Source of the DNA: Salimicrobium flavidum
GTDB lineage: Bacteria; Bacillota; Bacilli; Bacillales; Halobacillaceae
Reading direction: 5' to 3'
NCBI RefSeq assembly: GCF_900156645.1
Contig: NZ_FTOC01000001.1
Coordinates: 248,001 to 312,000 of the forward strand
Length of the DNA: 64,000 bases
In this document: piece by piece, positions 8,284 through 17,716 of the stretch
Position numbering within the stretch: position 1 is the stretch's first letter
Layout: the number at the start of each line of letters is the position of its first letter
Made by a program: the position numbers and the translations under genes
Notes under the pieces: model-generated
What the model was told of the DNA's origin: nothing
The model's database searches: none
The model's input: the letters and a program-made list of their open reading frames with translations, nothing else

Positions 8284-8315
8284 ATAAAAAAGCAACAGCT
8301 GGCAGCTGTTGCTTT
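8284..8315 (-). terminator. Terminator of the cold-shock gene
   Basis: Stem AAAGCAACAGCT / AGCTGTTGCTTT; on the - strand followed by TTTTTATTTT. Confidence 0.85.
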
Positions 8316-8328
8316 CAGGGCTTTTTAT

Positions 8329-8529
8329 TTATTGTTTAACAACGTTAGCCGCTTGTGGGCCACGGTCGCCTTCTACGATTTCAAAAGTAACTTCTTGACC
8401 TTCTTCAAGAGACTTGAAACCTTCTTCTTGGATAGCAGAGAAGTGTACGAATACGTCGTTACCTTCTTCTACCTGGATGAAGCCATAACCTTTTTCCGCG
8501 TTGAACCATTTTACTGTACCGTTTTGCAT
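8329..8529 (-). CDS. cspD: Cold-shock protein (CspA/CspB/CspD family)
   Basis: 66-residue single-domain OB-fold RNA chaperone that binds single-stranded RNA and keeps mRNA open in the cold. RNP1 (KGYGFIQV) and RNP2 (VFVHFSAI) are intact. The position between the ypdP group and the ypgQ/thyA group matches B. subtilis cspD, which is why that symbol is used, but the sequence alone does not separate cspB, cspC and cspD. The leader upstream is long and strongly folded (see the attenuator entry). Start ATG 8529 follows TAGGAGG. Confidence 0.9.
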   Translation of the reverse strand: MQNGTVKWFNAEKGYGFIQVEEGNDVFVHFSAIQEEGFKSLEEGQEVTFEIVEGDRGPQAANVVKQ

Positions 8530-8585
8530 AATTAAATCCTCCTAGAATCTTGCACGTTACACGTGATATTACAAATATGAGGTGG

Positions 8586-8660
8586 AAAAAAAACAAAAGC
8601 CCCCACAAGGAGTGCGGAATATAAAATCATAAGCACTTCTTGGTGGGAACTACCTTTGTT
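8586..8660 (-). promoter_or_regulatory. Terminator/antiterminator-like leader of the cold-shock gene
   Basis: On the - strand the 5' arm (8659-8633, beginning ACAAAGGTAGTTCCCACC) pairs with the 3' arm (8615-8593, GCACTCCTTGTGGGGG then CTTTTGT), followed by eight T at 8593-8586: a complete intrinsic terminator inside the 5' UTR, about 60 bases before the start codon. The preceding GGAATCATAA (8670-8661) can instead pair with TTATGATT (8632-8625) or with TTTTATATTCC (8626-8616) in the loop, a possible alternative fold. Either an attenuator or the end of an independent short RNA. Confidence 0.7.
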
Positions 8661-8690
8661 TTATGATTCCGTTCATATTTGCTTACTATC

Positions 8691-8719
8691 AATATATCTC
8701 ATCTCAAGGAATGAGTCAA
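8691..8719 (-). promoter_or_regulatory. Promoter of the cold-shock gene leader
   Basis: - strand TTGACT (8719-8714), 17-base spacer, TATATT (8696-8691); the transcript start is expected near 8684, giving a leader of about 155 bases. Confidence 0.8.
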
Positions 8720-8792
8720 GGGAGCAGGAGAAAAATTTTTATTTATATGATGAAAATATTATACTGGTAGTAGTAATGGAGGGGGAGGCTAG

Positions 8793-9641
8793 ATGAATGT
8801 TAATATAGGACTTACAGGGTGGAGCGATCATCCTTCTCTTTATGAAGGATCCGTAAGGGCTCATGAGAAGCTTCAATCCTACGCATCTCATTTCCCTGTA
8901 GTTGAGGTAGATACGGCTTTTTATGCTATTCAGAAACAGGCTTATTATGAAAAATGGGTGAAAGATACACCGGAGAGTTTCGCTTTCGTCATTAAAGCTT
9001 TCCAGGGATTGACCGGTCATGACCGTGAAAAAAGAACAAAGCAAGAAGCGAAAGAATTGATGGAAGCGTATAAGGAGTCGATTGCTCCTGCGGTGGAAGC
9101 CGGAAAGGTGGATGCTTTGCTTTTTCAGTTTCCCCCATGGTTTGATGTAAAAAAAGAGAACATTCAAAGGTTGAGACAAATCAGAGAATGGCTTGAAGAT
9201 TATCCAGTAGCCATAGAGTTTCGGAACCAAAGCTGGTATAGAGAAGCATACCGTGAGAGAACGCTGCAGTTTCTTGAGGAGGAGGATTTTATTCATACAG
9301 TATGCGACGAACCGCAGGCTGGTGAAGGTTCTGTACCTGCAGTAGTGAAAGCGACAAATTCTGAAAAGACATTAATTAGGCTTCACGGTAGGAATGTGCA
9401 CGGGTGGAACAAAAATGGTCATAAAGACTGGCGGGCTGTTCGTTTTCTGTACGACTACAGCGAAGAAGAATTAAAAGAGTGGATCCCCTCTATTCAAAAA
9501 TTATTGGAAGAATCACGTTCAGTCACTATGTTGTTCAATAATAATTCCGGCCACGATGCAGCGCCTAATGCGAAGAAAATGATAGAATATCTTGGCGTTA
9601 CGTATGACGATCTGAATCCTCGCCAGTTAGGACTTTTTTGA
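8793..9641 (+). CDS. yunF: DUF72 family protein YunF
   Basis: 282-residue TIM-barrel-like DUF72 protein of unknown biochemical role. Family features: TGWSDHPSLYEG at the N-terminus, FPVVEVDTAFYAI near 35-47, FAFVIKAFQGLTGHDR near 69-84, and RLHGRN near 192. The start ATG 8793 follows GGAGGGGGAG. The stop codon directly abuts the start of the next gene (ypgQ-like) with no gap, so the two are probably translationally linked. No partner or substrate can be read from the sequence. Confidence 0.82.
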   Translation: MNVNIGLTGWSDHPSLYEGSVRAHEKLQSYASHFPVVEVDTAFYAIQKQAYYEKWVKDTPESFAFVIKAFQGLTGHDREKRTKQEAKELMEAYKESIAPAVEAGKVDALLFQFPPWFDVKKENIQRLRQIREWLEDYPVAIEFRNQSWYREAYRERTLQFLEEEDFIHTVCDEPQAGEGSVPAVVKATNSEKTLIRLHGRNVHGWNKNGHKDWRAVRFLYDYSEEELKEWIPSIQKLLEESRSVTMLFNNNSGHDAAPNAKKMIEYLGVTYDDLNPRQLGLF

Positions 9642-10241
9642 ATGAGTCTTTCAAAACAAACGAGAAAGTGCGTAGAAGATTTCGTCCATACGTATCACGG
9701 GGAGGACCATTCTGGTCACGGCACCGACCATATAGAACGGGTCGTCCGTAATGCGGTGTTTATCGCTCAACGAGAAGGTGCGGATTCTGTCACCGTTGAA
9801 TTGGCGGCCTGGTTCCACGATATCGACGATGAAAAATTGGTGAGGGACCCTGGCGCTGCAAGAAAGAAACGTAAAGAGTTCCTCTGCGAGCTGGGATTTA
9901 GTGATGCAACAATTACAACCATTGAAAAAATTATAGCTTCAGTCTCTTTCTCCAAAGGGGGAAAAGTTGTATCCTTGGAACAGCAGGTAGTCCAGGATGC
10001 AGATAGGCTTGATGCCATCGGGGCAATCGGAATCGCCCGCTGTTTCAGCTATGGTGCAGTTCATGAGCAGAGTATAGAAAAGTCGATAGAACACTTTCAT
10101 GAAAAATTGTTACGAATATATGATAAGTTATCGACTCCCACAGCCAGAAGGGAAGCCGAAAACAGACACGAGCTTATGCAAACGTACATTCGCCAATTTA
10201 AAGAAGAACAATCATTTGCAGGAGGGATGAATGATGAGTGA
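9642..10241 (+). CDS. ypgQ: HD-domain phosphohydrolase (YpgQ/YedJ type)
   Basis: 199-residue HD-superfamily metal-dependent phosphohydrolase. The metal ligands are visible: [10 protein letters not shown] (His), [11 protein letters not shown] (HD pair near residues 61-62) and [16 protein letters not shown] (second Asp). YpgQ of B. subtilis has been described as acting on nucleotides, and the link here to thymidylate synthase and DHFR (overlapping the thyA start) fits a nucleotide-pool role, though the substrate is inference. It begins immediately after yunF. Confidence 0.82.
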   Translation: MSLSKQTRKCVEDFVHTYHGEDHSGHGTDHIERVVRNAVFIAQREGADSVTVELAAWFHDIDDEKLVRDPGAARKKRKEFLCELGFSDATITTIEKIIASVSFSKGGKVVSLEQQVVQDADRLDAIGAIGIARCFSYGAVHEQSIEKSIEHFHEKLLRIYDKLSTPTARREAENRHELMQTYIRQFKEEQSFAGGMNDE

Positions 10242-11187
10242 ACAGGTATACTTAGACCTGTGCAGGCATATTTTACATAATGGACAGGATAAAAGTGACC
10301 GCACGGGGACAGGGACCAGATCCGTCTTCGGCCATCAGATGAGGTTCGATCTTAGAAATGGGTTCCCCTTGCTGACGACCAAAAAGGTCCCCTTCCGTTT
10401 GATATGGAGTGAATTGCTTTGGTTTATCCGTGGAGATACGAATATAAGATTTTTGCTTGAAAACAACAATAACATCTGGAATGAGTGGGCGTTCGAAGCA
10501 TGGGTTACAAGTGATGAATACGAAGGCCCTGATATGACCGATTTCGGTTTACGAAGACTTTCTGACGAGAACTTTGCTGAGATTTATGACCAGCAAATGG
10601 CTGAATTCAAAAGAAGAATTCTCACTGATGAGGAATTCGCTGCAAAATATGGCGAACTCGGAAATGTTTATGGTAAACAATGGCGTGCCTGGAAAACGAC
10701 AGAAGGGGAAACCATCGATCAATTGAAGAATGTGATTGAATCCATCAAAAACAATCCTGATTCAAGAAGGCACATCGTTACAGCATGGAACCCGGAGGAT
10801 GTACCCGGAAATATGGCCCTTCCCCCTTGTCATACGATGTTCCAGTTCTATGTTCATGACGGTAGACTTTCCTGTCAGCTTTATCAAAGAAGCGGGGACA
10901 CGTTTCTTGGGGTTCCTTTCAATATAGCGAGCTATGCACTGCTTACTCACCTGGTTGCTCATGAATGTGGATTAGAACCTGGGGAATTCGTACACACCCT
11001 GGGAGATGCTCATATTTATCATAATCATTTTGAACAGGTGGAAAAGCAACTCGCTCGTGCACCCGGACCTCTCCCGGCTATAAAGTTGCAAGCACCGGAA
11101 AAATCGATTTTTGACCTGCTTATAGAAGATGTGACTATTCAGGATTATGACCCCCACCCGGGAATCAAGGCTCCCGTAGCCGTTTAG
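10234..11187 (+). CDS. thyA: Thymidylate synthase ThyA
   Basis: Converts dUMP to dTMP with methylene-tetrahydrofolate, yielding dihydrofolate. 317 residues, with the [13 protein letters not shown]-terminal block, the catalytic cysteine in LPPCHT near residue 198, and [17 protein letters not shown]. The length includes the small-domain insertion seen in the long ThyA class (as in Lactobacillus casei). ATG 10234 lies 7 bases after GGAGGG; ATG 10231 is also possible. It overlaps the end of ypgQ and is followed after 11 bases by dfrA, which regenerates its folate cofactor. Confidence 0.97.
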   Translation: MSEQVYLDLCRHILHNGQDKSDRTGTGTRSVFGHQMRFDLRNGFPLLTTKKVPFRLIWSELLWFIRGDTNIRFLLENNNNIWNEWAFEAWVTSDEYEGPDMTDFGLRRLSDENFAEIYDQQMAEFKRRILTDEEFAAKYGELGNVYGKQWRAWKTTEGETIDQLKNVIESIKNNPDSRRHIVTAWNPEDVPGNMALPPCHTMFQFYVHDGRLSCQLYQRSGDTFLGVPFNIASYALLTHLVAHECGLEPGEFVHTLGDAHIYHNHFEQVEKQLARAPGPLPAIKLQAPEKSIFDLLIEDVTIQDYDPHPGIKAPVAV

Positions 11188-11198
11188 GAGGATGCGTA

Positions 11199-11687
11199 AT
11201 GATTTCATTCATTTTTGCAATGGATAAAAATCGACTGATAGGAAAAAACAATGATTTGCCCTGGCACATACCGAAGGATTTTCAATTCTTCAAAGATAAA
11301 ACGGTGAATCGTACGGTGATTATGGGAAGAAAGACGTTCGAATCATTAGGAGGAGCTCTTCCTCGGCGTGAGCATGTGATTATAACAAGTGACCAAAATT
11401 ACGAAGCAGAGGGTTGTACAGTTGTACATTCCATTGAAGAAATCCTTCAACTGACAAACAGTGATCCGGAGAAGGAATGGTTCATTATCGGGGGCACTGT
11501 GTTATTTGAAGCCATGCAGGAAGAAGCGAATCGTATGTATGTTACACATATTGAACACGTTTTCGAAGGAGATACCTACTTTCCTGAAATCGACTGGTCC
11601 GAATGGGAATTGACCAGCAAAGAGAAAGGGATAAAAGATGACAAGAATCCCTATGATTATTTCTTCTGCGTTTATGATAGGAAGTAA
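11199..11687 (+). CDS. dfrA: Dihydrofolate reductase
   Basis: Reduces dihydrofolate produced by ThyA to tetrahydrofolate using NADPH. 162 residues with MISFIFAMDKNRLIGKNNDLPWHIPKD (folate pocket, in particular the LPWH loop and Asp of PKD), the NADPH motif TVIMGRKTFES and IIGGTVLFE. ATG follows TTAGGAGG. Coupled to thyA in one operon, the usual Bacillus arrangement. No obvious resistance-type substitutions can be judged without alignment. Confidence 0.96.
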   Translation: MISFIFAMDKNRLIGKNNDLPWHIPKDFQFFKDKTVNRTVIMGRKTFESLGGALPRREHVIITSDQNYEAEGCTVVHSIEEILQLTNSDPEKEWFIIGGTVLFEAMQEEANRMYVTHIEHVFEGDTYFPEIDWSEWELTSKEKGIKDDKNPYDYFFCVYDRK

Positions 11688-11830
11688 TATAATAAAATGG
11701 TAGAGACAGAAGAAGACTTACGTGATATGATGAGTGTAGTCATCTTATGATTGTAGGTAAGTCATTGCTCAAAATCATGACAAAACTGAGAGTTCAGAAA
11801 TTAATATACTTAATAAAGAGGTGAATCCAC

Positions 11831-12019
11831 GTGGCATCAATCGGTGTACCAGGTTTAATCTTAATTCTAGTTATCGCACTGGTCATTTTCGGACCTTCCA
11901 AATTACCTGAAATCGGTAAAGCTTTCGGTACGACCTTGAAAGAATTCAAGCAAGCCACCGGAGATCTCATGTCTGACGATTCGAAGAAATCATCGGATAA
12001 AGAGAACAAGCAAGGATAA
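11831..12019 (+). CDS. tatA: Twin-arginine translocase subunit TatA
   Basis: 62-residue pore-forming Tat component: one N-terminal membrane helix ([15 protein letters not shown]), the FGP hinge ([14 protein letters not shown]), an amphipathic helix and a short charged tail. It starts with GTG, after AAAGAGGTG. It is followed by a strong terminator and then tatC, an arrangement that would make more TatA than TatC. TATACT at 11806-11811 is a possible -10. Confidence 0.93.
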   Translation: MASIGVPGLILILVIALVIFGPSKLPEIGKAFGTTLKEFKQATGDLMSDDSKKSSDKENKQG

Positions 12020-12021
12020 GT

Positions 12022-12056
12022 GTAGATGTAAGGTAAATCCTTACATCTACTTTTTT
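12022..12056 (+). terminator. Intercistronic terminator between tatA and tatC
   Basis: Perfect 12-bp stem GTAGATGTAAGG / CCTTACATCTAC, 5-base loop, then TTTTTT. It lies 2 bases after the tatA stop and 28 bases before tatC. Confidence 0.85.
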
Positions 12057-12084
12057 GTGCAGGTTTTGACAGGGAGGGTAAACA

Positions 12085-12819
12085 TTGGCAGATCAGGACA
12101 TGGATTATATAGAACACTTTGGGGAATTGCGGAAACGAATCATCCTGACGCTGGTGACATTCATCGCATTTTTTGTTGTAGGGTTCCTTTATCATCGACC
12201 TATTCAAACCTTTTTCCTGAATGACGTCACGTTTGAACTTCATATGACAAGTCCGGGAGAAATCATCTGGATTGTATTTACGATTGCTACTATCATCGCT
12301 ATTGCTGCAACCCTTCCGATGTTTTCTTTTCAATTATGGTTATTCATTAAACCGGCATTGACGAAGAAAGAAAAACGCGTTTCTCTAATGTATATACCGT
12401 TCATCTTTCTTTTGTTCGTCGGCGGTCTGGTGTTCGGGTATTTCATATTCATCAAATTCATCATGCCTTTTTTATTGGATCTGAATGATGGAATGTTCAC
12501 AGAAATATATACGGTCGAGAGATATTTCAAGTTTCTCTTTCGCGTCACAGTACCGTTTGCCGTGTTTTTTGAAATACCGCTTGTTCTTATGTTTTTGACC
12601 AGTCTCGGGATTGTGAACCCCCAGTTTTTGGTGAAGGTCAGGAAGTATGCTTATTTGATTCTCGTCATTATGGGGACGATTCTTTCCCCTCCAGATTTCA
12701 TTCTTCAACTGGTTGTGGCTGTGCCGCTCATACTATTATATGAAATCAGCATCATTCTTTCGAGAATCGTTTTCAGGAAACGCATGAAACAACAGCGGGA
12801 ATGGCTTGACGAAGATTAG
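12085..12819 (+). CDS. tatC: Twin-arginine translocase subunit TatC
   Basis: 244-residue polytopic membrane protein that recognises twin-arginine signal peptides. The conserved N-terminal HFGELRKRI and about six membrane segments are present, including the block with GGLVFGYFIFIKFIMPFL and the C-terminal SPPDFILQL. The start is TTG 12085, 6 bases after AGGGAGGG; the internal ATG 12100 lacks a good ribosome binding site. Its cargo cannot be deduced from the window. Confidence 0.94.
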   Translation: MADQDMDYIEHFGELRKRIILTLVTFIAFFVVGFLYHRPIQTFFLNDVTFELHMTSPGEIIWIVFTIATIIAIAATLPMFSFQLWLFIKPALTKKEKRVSLMYIPFIFLLFVGGLVFGYFIFIKFIMPFLLDLNDGMFTEIYTVERYFKFLFRVTVPFAVFFEIPLVLMFLTSLGIVNPQFLVKVRKYAYLILVIMGTILSPPDFILQLVVAVPLILLYEISIILSRIVFRKRMKQQREWLDED

Positions 12820-12848
12820 ACGCTGACCACTGGTCGGCGTTCTTTTTT
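12820..12848 (+). terminator. Terminator of tatC
   Basis: Stem ACGCTGACC / GGTCGGCGT followed by TCTTTTTT. Confidence 0.8.
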
Positions 12849-12906
12849 GTAACAAAAGAGAAAGCATGATAAAACTGTAGTAAGCAATCATTGAGGAGGA
12901 GCTCTT

Positions 12907-13128
12907 ATGAAGCGGTCGTTTTATCACTATATGATGAGATTCAGAGGCAATCTCGAAACAGGCAAAGAGAAAGAACTTGCAGATTGGATGTTCGAGGAGC
13001 ACAGCTTCCCGAAACAGTCTGAATCGTACGATGAACTCAGTGAGTACCTGGAACACCACAGCCCTTTTCCCGGGTCACTTGCTGCGTTTGACAGACTTTA
13101 CGAAACCTACATGGAAGAAGAAGAGTGA
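12907..13128 (+). CDS. yozE: YozE family protein (UPF0346)
   Basis: 73-residue protein of unknown function with the small helical YozE SAM-like fold. Recognisable by the start MKRSFYHYMMRFRG, the EEHSFPKQSESYDELSEYLE block and AAFDRLYETY near the C-terminus. ATG follows GAGGAGGAGC. It lies 12 bases before sbcD and may be co-transcribed with sbcDC. Confidence 0.82.
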   Translation: MKRSFYHYMMRFRGNLETGKEKELADWMFEEHSFPKQSESYDELSEYLEHHSPFPGSLAAFDRLYETYMEEEE

Positions 13129-13140
13129 GGGAGAGACACA

Positions 13141-14286
13141 GTGAAAATCATTCATACTGCCGACTGGCATTTAGGTAAAATCATCCATAAGAAACATCTT
13201 ACAGAGGACCAGGCCGAAGTCATCGCCAAGTTCATTGACATATGCGACGAGGAACAACCGGATGCGGTCATCATCGCCGGGGATCTTTACGATCGTTCCA
13301 TTCCTCCGAAGGAAGCTGTACATGTTTTGAATGACGCATTGCTCCAGTTGAGTGAGCGTAATATTCCGGTACTGATGATTTCCGGTAATCATGACAGTAG
13401 CGATCGTCTCGCTTTCGGGGCCTCTTTATTTGAACTAGGAGACATACATTTACATACGCATTTGCAAACTAACAGGGAGCCTGTCGTTCTTCATGATGAA
13501 AGGGGGGCCGTACACTTTCATCTGATTCCTTATATTGAACCGGCTGAAGCACAGGCGGTTTTTGAAAAGAATATAACTTCTCATCAGGAAGCATATGAAG
13601 CTATCGTAGAAGATATCGAAGCCAGGTTTGACATGAAGAAGGAACGTCACGTGCTGGTAGGGCATGCGTTCATTCAGGGGGGGATGGAATCCGATTCAGA
13701 AGAGCGTCTCACCATGATGGGGGGAACCCCTTATATCGGGGCGGAACTTCTTCAGGATTTCTCATATGTCGCCCTGGGTCACCTCCATCAGCCTCAACAG
13801 GTAGGATCGCCTCATATAAGGTACAGCGGTTCCCTTTTGAAGTATTCCTTTTCCGAAGTGAATCACCGTAAGTCGGTCACAATCGTTGAATTGGAAGAAG
13901 ATATCGAGACGAGGAAGGTTCCTCTCGTTCCGGAAGTCGACCTCGAAGCCGTAGAAGGTTATTTCAAAGATCTGATGAACGGAAATGCCGCTTCGAATCC
14001 GCGCAACTATTTGAATGTACGACTCCTTGATAGCGGAGAAATTCTGGACCCGGTCGGACAACTTAGAAATGTGTATCCCAATATTCTTCATCTGGAGCGA
14101 AAAGGCGTTTCGGGGTCTTTTCAGGAAGAAGAGATAGAAAAAGTGAGGCAAAAGCGGAATAAATCTCCGATTGAAATTCTCACCGATTACTATGAGTTGG
14201 TGAAAGAAGAAAGACTATCTGAAGAGAAGAAAGAAATTCTCCAGAGAACCATAGAAGAGACCAGACAGTCCGAGAGGGGGCAGTGA
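13141..14286 (+). CDS. sbcD: SbcCD exonuclease subunit SbcD (Mre11-like)
   Basis: Mn-dependent nuclease that with SbcC trims hairpins and DNA ends. Phosphoesterase motifs: HTADWHLGK (residues 5-13), IIAGDLYDR (near 44), ISGNHDS (near 80), VGHAFIQGG (near 177) and ALGHLHQPQ (near 217). Length 381. The start is GTG 13141 after GGGAGAG. It is followed at 1 base by sbcC, so the two proteins are made together. Confidence 0.96.
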   Translation: MKIIHTADWHLGKIIHKKHLTEDQAEVIAKFIDICDEEQPDAVIIAGDLYDRSIPPKEAVHVLNDALLQLSERNIPVLMISGNHDSSDRLAFGASLFELGDIHLHTHLQTNREPVVLHDERGAVHFHLIPYIEPAEAQAVFEKNITSHQEAYEAIVEDIEARFDMKKERHVLVGHAFIQGGMESDSEERLTMMGGTPYIGAELLQDFSYVALGHLHQPQQVGSPHIRYSGSLLKYSFSEVNHRKSVTIVELEEDIETRKVPLVPEVDLEAVEGYFKDLMNGNAASNPRNYLNVRLLDSGEILDPVGQLRNVYPNILHLERKGVSGSFQEEEIEKVRQKRNKSPIEILTDYYELVKEERLSEEKKEILQRTIEETRQSERGQ

Positions 14287-14287
14287 A

Positions 14288-17200
14288 GTGGAAATCGTTG
14301 AATTGACATTGCAGGCGTTCGGGCCTTACAAACAACAACAAACGATATCGTTCGAAAAGCTCAAACAATATCCCATCTTTCTGATTACAGGTCCTACCGG
14401 TGCTGGGAAAACGTCGATTTTTGATGCTATCTGTTTCGCTCTATACGGAAAAGCCAGCGGCAGCGACCGTGATCAGGAAACGCTCCGAAGTCAGCTCTCC
14501 ACCCCGGAAGAAAAAACATTTGTGACGTTTACGTTCCGTATCAATAATCACACGTATTCTCTTTTCAGATATCCGAAACAAACGGTATCAAAAGAAAGAG
14601 GCGAAGGTACGAAAGAAGAGCCGGCAAAAGCGGAATTGTATTTCGATCCTTATGGTGAGAATACTCTTGTCGCTTCAAAAGTCCGGGAAGTGGATCAGCT
14701 GATCGAAGAAATGCTCGGGCTCAATTATGAGCAGTTCAGAAAAATGATGATGATCCCCCAGGGGGAGTTCCGGAAACTGATTTCTGAAAACAGCCGGGAA
14801 AGAGAAGAAGTACTACGGAAAATTTTTGATACTTCTTTATACTCGGATGTTACGGAACGGCTGAAACAAAAAAAGTCGGAGCTTACAGGGGAAATCAATA
14901 AGTCCCGTTCCCGTGCCAAAGAAGTTCTGGAACGAATTTATATGGAAGAACAAACCGAACTGCCAGAGTACCCGGCAGAAGCTGTACCCGTCATCGAAGA
15001 GGATATCCGCTTCAAAAAGGAACGGATTGATTCCATGACAGAACATAAAAAAATGAAAACCGAGGAAAAAGCGAAGCTCGAGAAAAGAATACAGGACATA
15101 GAACGTCACAACTCTTTGGTCGAAGAGTGGAGGGAATATTCGAAGAAACAGGAGGACCATTACGCCAGGAGACATGTGACGGAGACTATGCAAAAAGAGG
15201 TTGCAAAAGCCGAAGAAGCCTCCAAGATAGAAGTTTATGAAACTCAGGCAAACGAAGCTGGTAGTCAGCTTCGTTCTCTTCAGAAGCAGGTGAAAGAGAC
15301 AGAAGAGAAACTGACCAAAAAACAGGAAGAAAAAGAAAAAAAGCAACAAGAAAAGGACCTGCTTTCAGAAAGAGAGGAGGAGCGCCTTCAACTACAAAGA
15401 GAAATGGAGCGTTTAGAAGAGGCCAAGACTCGTCTCCCGGAAGTGAAAGAAAAAGAACGACAACTGGAATCGAACAAAAAAACGAAAGATGAGCTGGATA
15501 AATCTATACAGGAAAAAGAAAAAAGGCTCGCTCAGCATAAAGAGGAAACTTCAAGACAGAAAAAATCCCTGGAACAATTGTACGGAATCGAACAAAAGTA
15601 TTTCGATAGAAAAGAAGCGCAGAATGACAGAAACACGGAAGCTGAGTTTCTGCGTCAATTAAAGAGTGCAGCAAAAGAGAGAGAGAATATTTCCGGAAAA
15701 CTTCACTCTGAAAGAGAACGACTGAACAGAAAAGAGGGGGATATAAAAGAAAAGGAGTCATATATCGCTTCTCTTACTACCGCAAAAGAGGGACATCAGG
15801 CTTACTTGTTATCACAATCGCTCCGTCCCGGAGATGCATGTCCTGTTTGCGGTTCCGAACACCATCCGTCTCCTGCGACCCATGAAAAAGCTGTGGAAGA
15901 GGAAGAAATAGCACGCGTTGATCTCGAGCTGGAAGCGTTGAAAAAAGAACGGGATAGAGTGCTCTCCGATGTCTATCGGTTGGAAGCGGAAGAGAAAACT
16001 AAAAAGGAGACGATTCAATCAAGCCTGTCCGCATCTAAGATTGATATAACTTCGGTGGATGGGGAAACCTTAGCAATGCTTGTTTCTGCAAAGGCTCAAG
16101 AGATCGCTGAAGTGGACAAAGAAGTGAGCGATCTTGCGTCATCGAAGAAAGAGAAAGAAAAACTGGAAAGAGACTATGAAAAAACTCAGCAGCAAACGGA
16201 AGAAATATCCGAAAGATTGAAGTCGGAAAAGGAGAACCGGTATGAGCAGATCCGGATGATAACGGGGCTGGAAGCGGAATTGAAGGAATTTTATCGATCC
16301 TTTTCCCAGTTTAAAGAAGGGGAAGAGGTTTCTGCGGATATTCTGGAACAAAAATATGAAAAGATACGGGAACGCTTCGTACAGATGACAAAAGAGAAAG
16401 AGAAAGTGGAGGAAGAGATTTCCCGTTTATCTGAAGAGGTGCATACGATTCAGGGAACGAGAAATCAGCTGGTGGAGCATCTTGAACAAGCTCATAACCA
16501 GGCGAAAGATAAACAAGAGCAGTTCAAACAAACGTTTGATCAAACATCCTTCGAGGATATGAACGCCTATGAAGACAGTAAACGCTCGAGGGAAGAAATC
16601 GAAAAAATGAAACAGGAGATCCAGGCCTTCTTTCAAAATCAGGCGATCATCACCAGTCGTATACATGAGCTTGAAGAAGAAATAGGTGACGATAAAACGA
16701 CTGTTCCTACTGATGAACTATTAGGAGAAAAAGAAGAATTGACATCTATTATAGATAATCTCCAGGAGCAACTGGTGAAAATACAGTACGAACAAAAACA
16801 AAACGACGACTCCCTCGCGTCTTTGAATCAGATACTGAAAGAGCAGGATGCGAATGAACAATTGTATTATGACGTAGGTGATCTTGCCAGTATTACCAGC
16901 GGAGATAACCCGCTCCGTCTCTCCCTGGAGAGGTATGTGTTGGCTTCTTATCTGGATGAAATTCTCCTCCAGGCGAATCAACGTCTGCAGATTATGACCG
17001 ACCACCGATACCAATTGAAAAGAAGCGAGGAAATTGCCAAACGCGGGGCTCAAAGCGGATTGGATCTGGAAGTGATGGATCAATACACCGGTCTCGAAAG
17101 ATCCGTACGCACGTTATCGGGCGGTGAAGGGTTCAAAGCCGCCTTGAGTCTGGCTCTCGGAATGGCTGATGTGGTCCAATCCTATGCGGGGGGCATTCAA

Positions 17201-17407
17201 CTCAATACACTTTTCATTGACGAGGGCTTCGGAACGCTTGATGATATTTCCCTTCAGCAGGCAATCGAATGTCTAAAATCTCTGCAGGACGGGAATCGAC
17301 TGTTAGGAATCATTTCTCATGTTCCACAGTTGAAAGAAGAGATTCCGGTACAAATGCAAGTTACTTCAGCGGGAAGCGGCTCTAATGTGACTATCAAATA
17401 CAAATGA
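14288..17407 (+). CDS. sbcC: SbcCD exonuclease ATPase subunit SbcC (Rad50-like)
   Basis: 1039-residue SMC-like ATPase partner of SbcD. Walker A GPTGAGKTS near residue 35, long coiled coils on either side of the zinc hook CPVCG near 517, ABC signature LSGGEGFKAA near 943 and Walker B TLFIDEGFGTLD near 975. The start is GTG 14288, one base after the sbcD stop. The purine-rich coiled-coil coding sequence gives many spurious reverse frames. Confidence 0.96.
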   Translation: MEIVELTLQAFGPYKQQQTISFEKLKQYPIFLITGPTGAGKTSIFDAICFALYGKASGSDRDQETLRSQLSTPEEKTFVTFTFRINNHTYSLFRYPKQTVSKERGEGTKEEPAKAELYFDPYGENTLVASKVREVDQLIEEMLGLNYEQFRKMMMIPQGEFRKLISENSREREEVLRKIFDTSLYSDVTERLKQKKSELTGEINKSRSRAKEVLERIYMEEQTELPEYPAEAVPVIEEDIRFKKERIDSMTEHKKMKTEEKAKLEKRIQDIERHNSLVEEWREYSKKQEDHYARRHVTETMQKEVAKAEEASKIEVYETQANEAGSQLRSLQKQVKETEEKLTKKQEEKEKKQQEKDLLSEREEERLQLQREMERLEEAKTRLPEVKEKERQLESNKKTKDELDKSIQEKEKRLAQHKEETSRQKKSLEQLYGIEQKYFDRKEAQNDRNTEAEFLRQLKSAAKERENISGKLHSERERLNRKEGDIKEKESYIASLTTAKEGHQAYLLSQSLRPGDACPVCGSEHHPSPATHEKAVEEEEIARVDLELEALKKERDRVLSDVYRLEAEEKTKKETIQSSLSASKIDITSVDGETLAMLVSAKAQEIAEVDKEVSDLASSKKEKEKLERDYEKTQQQTEEISERLKSEKENRYEQIRMITGLEAELKEFYRSFSQFKEGEEVSADILEQKYEKIRERFVQMTKEKEKVEEEISRLSEEVHTIQGTRNQLVEHLEQAHNQAKDKQEQFKQTFDQTSFEDMNAYEDSKRSREEIEKMKQEIQAFFQNQAIITSRIHELEEEIGDDKTTVPTDELLGEKEELTSIIDNLQEQLVKIQYEQKQNDDSLASLNQILKEQDANEQLYYDVGDLASITSGDNPLRLSLERYVLASYLDEILLQANQRLQIMTDHRYQLKRSEEIAKRGAQSGLDLEVMDQYTGLERSVRTLSGGEGFKAALSLALGMADVVQSYAGGIQLNTLFIDEGFGTLDDISLQQAIECLKSLQDGNRLLGIISHVPQLKEEIPVQMQVTSAGSGSNVTIKYK

Positions 17408-17419
17408 GGAGGAATTCAT

Positions 17420-17668
17420 ATGGCAACTCCCTTTTCCATGGCGTGGGTACTTATTACGGAAGGGAATGAAAAAAGACTCGACCCGGATGATAACCTGTTC
17501 GAAGTAGTTTTCGATGGGTACCAATTATTTCCAATGAATGAACATTTAGAAGTGAGACGTCATCGAAAATCCGATCAAATCGGAACAGCGGATATAGAAC
17601 AACTGAGTTTGAAAGATGGCAAGACGATTTGTCATTATCGACTCGTCTCTCTTTATTCCGTCAACTGA
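17420..17668 (+). CDS. Small DUF2584-like protein
   Basis: 82-residue cytoplasmic protein, function unknown. The pattern MAWVLITEGNEKR, YQLFPMNEHLEVRR and the C-terminal YRLVSLYSVN resembles the DUF2584 family of Bacillaceae, judged from memory only. It starts at ATG 17420 after GAGGAGG, 12 bases behind sbcC, and probably belongs to the sbcDC transcript. No catalytic motif is visible; the protein looks like a compact beta-rich domain. Confidence 0.6.
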   Translation: MATPFSMAWVLITEGNEKRLDPDDNLFEVVFDGYQLFPMNEHLEVRRHRKSDQIGTADIEQLSLKDGKTICHYRLVSLYSVN

Positions 17669-17716
17669 AAGAATAGCTGCGATACGACTAAAACGTTTCG
17701 AAAGCGGGGGAAGCTT

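Noticed and set aside
11690-11800. GACTTAC...GTAAGTC dyad after dfrA as a terminator
   Set aside because: The loop is very long and no T-run follows; not strong enough to list.
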